A stretch of 64,000 nt of DNA from Pseudomonas sp. RIT288 (lineage in GTDB: Bacteria > Pseudomonadota > Gammaproteobacteria > Pseudomonadales > Pseudomonadaceae): positions 248,001 to 312,000 of the forward strand of contig NZ_JFYN01000034.1 in NCBI RefSeq assembly GCF_000631985.1, given 5' to 3'. The position numbers were made by a program, and so were the translations under genes. The notes under the pieces are model-generated. The model had not been told where the DNA came from. It was given only the letters and a program-made list of their open reading frames with translations, and did not search any database. Below are positions 58,649 through 64,000 of this stretch, piece by piece. The first letter of the stretch is position 1. Every line of letters begins with the position of its first letter.

Positions 58649-59592
58649 GCGTCGAGACCGACAAGAAGCACTGGGCCGACCGCGAAGAGCGCGGCAGCTT
58701 CCTGCTGATGAAATTCACCGCGTTCGCCGCCAAGGTGCTTGGCCGACGCCTGCTCAGTCCGCTGCTGTACGGCATCGTCCTGTATTTCTTCCTGTTCGGC
58801 CGTACCGCACGCAACAGTGCCTGGCAATACCAGCAACGGCTGGCCGACTGGAGCAACCGCGCCGAATTGCGCCCGAGTTATTGGCGCGTGTTCCGCCAGT
58901 TCATGGCGTTCGCCGATTCGCTGCTCGACAAGCTCGACGTGTGGAACGGCAAGCTGCGCATCGAGCAGATCGAAATCATCGACCCGGCACTGCTGCGCAA
59001 TCAGTTGCGTGGCAGTCGCGGGCAACTGCTGGTCGGCGCGCACCTGGGCAACCTCGAGGTGTGCCGGGCGCTGGCCGAGATCGGCGAAAAGGTCACCATG
59101 AATGTGCTGGTGCACACCAAGCACGCCGAGCAGTTCAACCGCTTGCTGGGTGAGGCCGGCGCGACCAACCTGCGCCTGATTCAGGTCAGCGAACTGGACC
59201 CGGTGATCATGCTGCAACTGCACGAACGCCTGGAGCGCGGCGAATGGCTGGCGATTGCCGGCGACCGCGTGCCGTTGCACGGCGGGCGCAGCGTCACCGT
59301 GGACTTTCTCGGCCATCCGGCAGCGTTTCCGCAAGGCCCATGGTTGCTGGCCGGTTTGCTCAAGTGCCCGGTCAATCTGCTGATGTGCCTGAAACAACCG
59401 GACGGCCACTATCGCCTGACCCTCGAACCGTTCACCGACAGCGTGGTGTGGACGCGCCGCGAGCGCGAGCAGGTCATTCATCAGTGGGCCACCCGCTACG
59501 CGCAGCGCCTGAGTCACTATTGCCTTGAAGCCCCGCACCAATGGTTCAACTTTTACCCTTTCTGGAAGACCGATGACGACGCCAACCCATGA
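58645..59592 (+). CDS. LpxL/HtrB-like acyltransferase of the aryl polyene cluster
   Basis: 315 residues from the ATG at 58645. The lysophospholipid acyltransferase HX4E motif is AHLGNLE (His 133, Glu 138). GEWLAIAGDRVPLHGGRSVTVDFLGH and FPQGPWLLAGLLKCPV are further family blocks. One hydrophobic segment near 37-52 anchors it. It should transfer an acyl chain (perhaps the polyene or a fatty acid) from ACP to the glycosylated acceptor. The ammonia-lyase gene starts 20 bases before its end. Confidence 0.87.
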   Translation: MSVETDKKHWADREERGSFLLMKFTAFAAKVLGRRLLSPLLYGIVLYFFLFGRTARNSAWQYQQRLADWSNRAELRPSYWRVFRQFMAFADSLLDKLDVWNGKLRIEQIEIIDPALLRNQLRGSRGQLLVGAHLGNLEVCRALAEIGEKVTMNVLVHTKHAEQFNRLLGEAGATNLRLIQVSELDPVIMLQLHERLERGEWLAIAGDRVPLHGGRSVTVDFLGHPAAFPQGPWLLAGLLKCPVNLLMCLKQPDGHYRLTLEPFTDSVVWTRREREQVIHQWATRYAQRLSHYCLEAPHQWFNFYPFWKTDDDANP

Positions 59593-61117
59593 GCCGGTAA
59601 CCTTCGGCGAACGCCCTTTGCGCATCGAAGACGTGCTGGCCCTGGCCAACCGTCAGGCGCCCGTGCAGTTGCAGAGTGACGCCGCCTACCGCGAACGCAT
59701 CGCCAAAGGCGCACGGTTCCTCGATTCGCTGCTGGACAAGGAAGGCGTGATCTATGGCGTGACCACCGGTTACGGCGATTCCTGCGTGGTCGCGGTACCG
59801 CTGCATCACGTCGAGGCACTGCCGCGTCATCTCTACACCTTCCACGGTTGCGGCCTCGGCAAACTGCTCGACGCCCAAGCCACCCGCGCCGTGCTGGCGG
59901 CGCGCTTGCAGTCGTTGTGCCACGGCGTGTCCGGGGTGCGAATCGAACTGCTGGAGCGCCTGCACGCCTTCCTTGAACACGACATCCTGCCGCTGATTCC
60001 GGAAGAAGGCTCGGTCGGTGCCAGCGGCGATCTGACGCCGCTGTCCTACGTCGCCGCCACCCTGTCCGGCGAGCGCGAAGTGCTGTTCCGTGGCGAGCGT
60101 CGCCAGGCTGCCGACGTGCATCGCGAACTGGGCTGGACGCCGCTGGTGCTGCGCCCGAAAGAAGCGCTGGCCTTGATGAACGGCACGGCGGTGATGACCG
60201 GCCTCGCCAGCCTCGCCTACGCCCGCGCCGACTATCTGCTGCAACTGGCCACGCGCATCACCGCGCTCAACGTGGTCGCGCTGCAAGGCAATCCGGAACA
60301 CTTCGACGAGCGTCTGTTCGCCGCCAAGCCGCATCCGGGGCAGATGCAAGTCGCCGCGTGGCTGCGCAAGGATCTGGCGATCGACGCGCCGACCGCACCG
60401 CTGCATCGCCTGCAGGATCGCTACTCGCTGCGCTGCGCCCCGCACGTGCTCGGGGTGCTGGCCGACAGCCTGAACTGGCTGCGTGCGTTCATCGAGACCG
60501 AACTCAACAGCGCCAACGACAACCCGATCATCGACGCCGAAGCCGAGCGCGTGCTGCACGGCGGGCACTTCTACGGCGGACACATCGCGTTCGCCATGGA
60601 CAGCCTGAAAAATCTGGTGGCCAACGTCGCCGACCTGCTCGACCGCCAGCTCGCGTTGCTGGTCGACGAGCGCTACAACCATGGCTTGCCGAGCAATCTG
60701 TCCGGCGCCCCGGCGGATCGCGCCATGATCAACCACGGCTTCAAGGCCGTGCAGATCGGCACCAGTGCCTGGACCGCCGAAGCACTGAAAAACACCATGC
60801 CGGCCAGCGTGTTCTCGCGCTCCACCGAGTGCCACAACCAGGACAAGGTGAGCATGGGCACCATCGCCGCCCGTGACGCGATCCGCGTGCTGGAGCTGAC
60901 CGAGCAAGTCGCCGCCGCCACGTTGCTCGCGGCCAATCAGGGCGTCTGGCTGCGCGGTCGCGATGAAGACGCGCGTGCGCTGCCACCTTCGCTGGCCGCC
61001 ATGCACGAAGAACTGGCCAAGGACTTCCCGCCGGTCATCGAAGACCGTGCACTGGAAGGCGAACTGCGCCTGTGCCTGCAACGCATCGCCGAGCAACACT
61101 GGAGGCTGCATGCGTAG
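59573..61117 (+). CDS. MIO-type aromatic amino acid ammonia-lyase of the aryl polyene cluster
   Basis: 514 residues from the ATG at 59573. The MIO prosthetic group forms from Ala-Ser-Gly (150-152) in VGASGDLTPLSY. YGVTTGYG (61-68), NSANDNPIID, and ECHNQDKVSMG (catalytic and binding residues of the HAL/PAL/TAL fold) are all present. It eliminates ammonia from an aromatic amino acid; in this cluster the product (4-coumarate-like or cinnamate-like) would be the aryl starter. The selectivity-loop pair is Phe90-His91 (LYTFHGCG), a mix of PAL-like Phe and HAL-like His, so the substrate cannot be told. Length is as for bacterial HAL. It overlaps the thioesterase start by eight bases. Confidence 0.88.
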   Translation: MTTPTHEPVTFGERPLRIEDVLALANRQAPVQLQSDAAYRERIAKGARFLDSLLDKEGVIYGVTTGYGDSCVVAVPLHHVEALPRHLYTFHGCGLGKLLDAQATRAVLAARLQSLCHGVSGVRIELLERLHAFLEHDILPLIPEEGSVGASGDLTPLSYVAATLSGEREVLFRGERRQAADVHRELGWTPLVLRPKEALALMNGTAVMTGLASLAYARADYLLQLATRITALNVVALQGNPEHFDERLFAAKPHPGQMQVAAWLRKDLAIDAPTAPLHRLQDRYSLRCAPHVLGVLADSLNWLRAFIETELNSANDNPIIDAEAERVLHGGHFYGGHIAFAMDSLKNLVANVADLLDRQLALLVDERYNHGLPSNLSGAPADRAMINHGFKAVQIGTSAWTAEALKNTMPASVFSRSTECHNQDKVSMGTIAARDAIRVLELTEQVAAATLLAANQGVWLRGRDEDARALPPSLAAMHEELAKDFPPVIEDRALEGELRLCLQRIAEQHWRLHA

Positions 61118-61535
61118 CGCAGGAGTGCTGCACGCCGACACGGAAATCCTCGTGCCGTTTTTCGACGTCGACACCCTGCACGTGGTCTGGCACGGGCATT
61201 ACGTCAAATACCTGGAAGTCGCGCGCTGCGCGCTGCTCGACAAGATCGGCCACAACTACACGCAGATGTCCGAATCCGGCTACGCGTGGCCGATCATCGA
61301 CCTGCAACTGCGTTATGTGCGTGGCGCGGTGTTCGGCCAACGCTTGAACGTACGCGCCAGTCTGGTGGAGTGGGAGAACCGCTTGAAGATCAATTATCTG
61401 ATCACCGACCTGCAGACCGGCGAACGCCTGACCCGTGCCAGCTCGGTGCAGGTGGCGGTCGAAATCAGCAGCCGCGAGATGCAAATGGCCTCACCCAAAG
61501 CGTTCACCGACGCGGTGGAAGGGATGCTGCGATGA
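61110..61535 (+). CDS. Hotdog acyl-CoA/ACP thioesterase (4HBT) of the aryl polyene cluster
   Basis: 141 residues with GGAGG four bases upstream. The 4-hydroxybenzoyl-CoA thioesterase family pattern is FFDVDTLHVVWHGHYVKYLEVAR (17-39), with Asp in the catalytic position, then WPIIDLQLRYVRGAVFGQ. It should release mis-loaded acyl groups or the finished chain. Ends overlap both neighbours. Confidence 0.88.
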   Translation: MRSAGVLHADTEILVPFFDVDTLHVVWHGHYVKYLEVARCALLDKIGHNYTQMSESGYAWPIIDLQLRYVRGAVFGQRLNVRASLVEWENRLKINYLITDLQTGERLTRASSVQVAVEISSREMQMASPKAFTDAVEGMLR

Positions 61536-62134
61536 ACCTGATCAATAAATTTCTCGGCGCTTTGGCGCTGCTCGCCGTGTCGACGCTGGCCAACGCCTTC
61601 GACCTGCAACAGCTCAGCGAACAACTGGCGAAACCGGAAGTGATCCACGGCCAGTTCATTCAGGAAAAACACCTGCGCGCCCTGCCTCAGCCGTTGATCA
61701 GCAAGGGCAGCTTCGTGCTGGCGAAAAATCACGGCCTGCTCTGGCTGCTCAAGACCCCGCTGCAACAGGATTACCGCATCACCGCCAAAGGCATCGCCCG
61801 TCGTGACGGCAACGCTTGGCAACTGCTGCCGAACAAAAGCGCCGGCGCCGAACAGAACCGTTTGTTCCTCGCTGTGCTGCAAGGCGACAGCAGCGGCCTG
61901 CAACGGGACTTCGAACTGGCGCTGAGCGGCGACGCACAGCAGTGGAAACTCACCCTGACCCCGCGCTCGGTGCTGCTCAAGCAAGTGTTCAATCAAATCA
62001 ATATCGACGGCGGTGAGTTGGTACAGACCATCGAGTTGCTGGAAACCCAGGGCGACAGCACCGTGCTGCGCATGAAAGACAGCAGCGCCAGTCAACCGTT
62101 GAGCGAAGCGGAGCAACATGACTTTGCCGAGTGA
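61532..62134 (+). CDS. LolA-like periplasmic carrier of the aryl polyene cluster
   Basis: 200 residues. The signal peptide MNLINKFLGALALLAVSTLA ends about residue 22 (ANA), so it is periplasmic. The mature part (VIHGQFIQEKHLRALPQPL; GLLWLLKTPLQQDYRITAKG) matches the outer-membrane lipoprotein carrier LolA fold. In aryl polyene clusters this protein probably carries the lipid-linked polyene across the periplasm, working with the MMPL exporter next to it. The next start lies 17 bases inside its end. Confidence 0.87.
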   Translation: MNLINKFLGALALLAVSTLANAFDLQQLSEQLAKPEVIHGQFIQEKHLRALPQPLISKGSFVLAKNHGLLWLLKTPLQQDYRITAKGIARRDGNAWQLLPNKSAGAEQNRLFLAVLQGDSSGLQRDFELALSGDAQQWKLTLTPRSVLLKQVFNQINIDGGELVQTIELLETQGDSTVLRMKDSSASQPLSEAEQHDFAE

Positions 62135-64000
62135 ACGCAGGCTGCCGTGGCTGTTTCTGATCCTGCTGCTGGCGGTCGTCGCGCTGGCCGGATGGCAGTG
62201 GCGCGACGGTGCACCGCTGTCGGCCAACCTCATGGAACTGGTGCCCGGGACCAATCCTGACGCCCTCGAACTGCGCGCCGAACAACGCATGCAGGAGCCG
62301 CTCAATCGGGAAATGCTGGTGCTGGTCGGCCATGCCGATCGCCAGCAAGCGGTGGCCATGGCGCAGACCCTGGGCGAGCAATGGCAGGCCAGCGGTCTGT
62401 TCGAAAAGGTCCAGTGGAACCTGCAGGCGGATCTGCCGGCGCTGCGCACGCAACTGCTGCAAGGTCGACTGGCGATGCTCTCGGCGGATGACCGGCAACT
62501 GCTGAGCGAGCATCCCGATGCGTTCATTCAGCAACGGGTGCAGGCGCTGTTCGACCCGTTCAACGGTTTCACTCTGGTACCGAGCCAAGACGACTGGCTA
62601 GGCCTGACCGGGCGCATCCAGAACAGCCAGCCGAAACACGGCGCGGTGCAACTGGACATCGGCAGCGGCGCACTGGTCGCCGATGCCGACGGCAAGAGCT
62701 GGGTGCTGCTGCGCGCGCGCACCACCGGCAATGCCTTCGACATGAACCTGCCGCTGAAAGTCGCCGATCTGCTGCAGCACAGTCGCGCGCAGGCAGCGAA
62801 AGCCGACGTACAACTGTTGGCCGCCAGCGGCCTGCTCTACGCCGCCAACGGTCAGCAACAAGCCACCCGCGAAATGACCTGGGTCGGCGGCGGCGCCACC
62901 CTCGGGATTCTGCTGTTGCTGCTGTTGGCGTTTCGTCGCTGGCGGGTGCTGCTGGCGTTCGTGCCGGTGCTGGTGGGCATGCTGTTCGGCGCGGTGGCCT
63001 GCGTGGCGTTGTTCGGCCACATGCATGTGATGACGCTGGTGCTCGGTTCCAGCCTGATCGGCGTGGCGGTGGATTACCCGCTGCACTATCTGTCGAAAAG
63101 CTGGAGCCTCAAGCCGTGGCGCAGCTGGCCGGCGCTGCGCCTGACCCTGTCCGGACTGACGCTGAGCCTGATCACCAGCGCCATCGGTTATCTGGCGCTG
63201 GCCTGGACGCCCTTCCCGGCGCTGACGCAAATCGCAGTGTTCTCCGCCGCCGGCTTGCTCGGCGCTTATTTGTCGGCGGTGTGCCTGCTGCCGGCCCTGC
63301 TGAAAAACGTTGAACTGCAGCCGGCGCAATGGCCGCTGCGTCTGGCCGAGCGTCTGGTGCAACTGCGCGAAACCCTGCTCGAACACGTGCGCACCCCGGT
63401 GCTGCTGGCGCTGCTGATCGCCTTCTGCGCCGGCGGTCTGGTGCAGCTGCAAAGCAAGAACGACATCCGCCAGTGGGTCGGTGCGCCACAACGCCTGACC
63501 GATGAAGCACAAACCATCGCACGCATCACCGGCTATCAGCCGACCAGCCAGTTCTTCCTCGTGCGTGGCGCCAATCAGCAGCAACTGCTGGAGCGTCAGG
63601 CTGCGTTGAGCGAGCGTCTGCAGCAACTGGTCAACCTCGACAAGCTGCAAGGCTACCTGGCGCTTGATCAACTGCTCAGTCCGCCGAGCCAGCAACAGCA
63701 GGTTCGCGAAGCGCTGAGCAAAATGCCGCAGTTCTGGCAGCCGTTGCTCGACCTCGGCGTACCGCTCGCGGCGTTGCAAACCGAGTTGCAACAGTTGCAG
63801 AAGCTGCCCGCCGAGGACATCGACGCGGCACTGGCCGGGCCGTTGGGCGAGCCTTACCGCACGCTGTGGCTCGGGCCGACCGATGACGGCGTGGCGGCGA
63901 TGACCAGCCTGCAAGGGCTGAACAATCCGTCACTGCTGCGGGTGCAGGCGCTGGACTTGCCGGGGGTGATGCTGGTCGATCGTCTCGGCGAATTGAACGC
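62118..64000 (+). CDS. MMPL/RND-family exporter of the aryl polyene cluster (3' end outside the window)
   Basis: From the ATG at 62118 an open frame of about 627 codons runs to the window edge without a stop. TM1 (PWLFLILLLAVVALAGW) is followed by a periplasmic domain to about 250. Then come five clustered membrane segments (TWVGGGATLGILLLLLLAF, LAFVPVLVGMLFGAVACVAL, MTLVLGSSLIGVAVDYPLHY, LTLSLITSAIGYLALAW, IAVFSAAGLLGAYLSAVCLL). GVAVDYPLHY holds the proton-relay Asp-Tyr of MMPL proteins. A second, similar half starts near residue 420, so the full protein should be about 770 residues. It should extract the polyene-lipid from the inner membrane. Confidence 0.9.
   Translation, partial: MTLPSERRLPWLFLILLLAVVALAGWQWRDGAPLSANLMELVPGTNPDALELRAEQRMQEPLNREMLVLVGHADRQQAVAMAQTLGEQWQASGLFEKVQWNLQADLPALRTQLLQGRLAMLSADDRQLLSEHPDAFIQQRVQALFDPFNGFTLVPSQDDWLGLTGRIQNSQPKHGAVQLDIGSGALVADADGKSWVLLRARTTGNAFDMNLPLKVADLLQHSRAQAAKADVQLLAASGLLYAANGQQQATREMTWVGGGATLGILLLLLLAFRRWRVLLAFVPVLVGMLFGAVACVALFGHMHVMTLVLGSSLIGVAVDYPLHYLSKSWSLKPWRSWPALRLTLSGLTLSLITSAIGYLALAWTPFPALTQIAVFSAAGLLGAYLSAVCLLPALLKNVELQPAQWPLRLAERLVQLRETLLEHVRTPVLLALLIAFCAGGLVQLQSKNDIRQWVGAPQRLTDEAQTIARITGYQPTSQFFLVRGANQQQLLERQAALSERLQQLVNLDKLQGYLALDQLLSPPSQQQQVREALSKMPQFWQPLLDLGVPLAALQTELQQLQKLPAEDIDAALAGPLGEPYRTLWLGPTDDGVAAMTSLQGLNNPSLLRVQALDLPGVMLVDRLGELN

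Overview
The window is chromosomal DNA of a Pseudomonas, most likely of the P. fluorescens complex. Most genes follow the P. aeruginosa PAO1 order PA5003-PA5023 (mig-14, wapH, wapO, core kinases, waaGCF, glnE, aceEF, dipA, msrA, rlmJ, acyl-CoA dehydrogenase, nhaP2/cvrA, mscK, selO). Nearly every intergenic gap carries REP/REPIN inverted pairs typical of fluorescent pseudomonads. Species calls rest on recalled synteny and sequence; no search was run.

Layout. 1-4.1 kb: a minus-strand operon wapO-wapH-mig-14 (core LPS carbamoylation, glycosylation and Mig-14), then a YceK-like lipoprotein gene. 4.3-11.3 kb: the core-LPS operon on the minus strand, waaF-waaC-waaG-waaP-wapP-wapQ-PA5006-like, with genes touching or overlapping by 1-4 bases. 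11.3-12.0 kb: a tandem array of about 4.4 copies of a 134-135 bp REP-containing unit, where PAO1 has ilvE. 12-15 kb: glnE; 15.3-20 kb: the pyruvate dehydrogenase operon aceE-aceF, with two palindromes upstream and a strong terminator. 20-26.4 kb: PhoD-like phosphatase, dipA (c-di-GMP phosphodiesterase), msrA and rlmJ.

26.7-32 kb is an accessory type VI secretion island. A PAAR protein with a C-terminal extension, a Tae4 peptidoglycan amidase and a Tai4 immunity protein form one operon. That cassette lies between two identical 125 bp copies of the 3' end of a small gene. Facing it is a vgrG-DUF4123 pair on the other strand, plus a small gene with a long, probably structured leader. No T6SS sheath, tube or baseplate genes are present, so the tip and effector must use an apparatus encoded elsewhere.

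32.3-38.2 kb: divergent putP and putA with six GTTGCA-type PutA sites between them. 38.5-45 kb: an acyl-CoA dehydrogenase, two chemoreceptors, and between them an overlapping pair for a ZapB-like coiled coil and a divergent ZapA. 45-52.3 kb: nhaP2/cvrA, mscK, selO and trxC. 52.4-53.2 kb: a ParA-family ATPase.

53.5-64 kb is the first part of an aryl polyene (APE-type) biosynthetic cluster running off the right edge. It encodes a chain-length-factor-like protein, a PlsC acyltransferase, two acyl carrier proteins, a COG4648 membrane protein, an AMP-ligase fused to a hotdog dehydratase, a GT2 glycosyltransferase, an LpxL-like acyltransferase, an MIO ammonia-lyase, a thioesterase, a LolA-like carrier and an MMPL exporter. 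Together these should make an aromatic starter acid, extend it on ACPs and move the product to the outer membrane. No tRNA, rRNA, CRISPR array or complete insertion sequence was seen.
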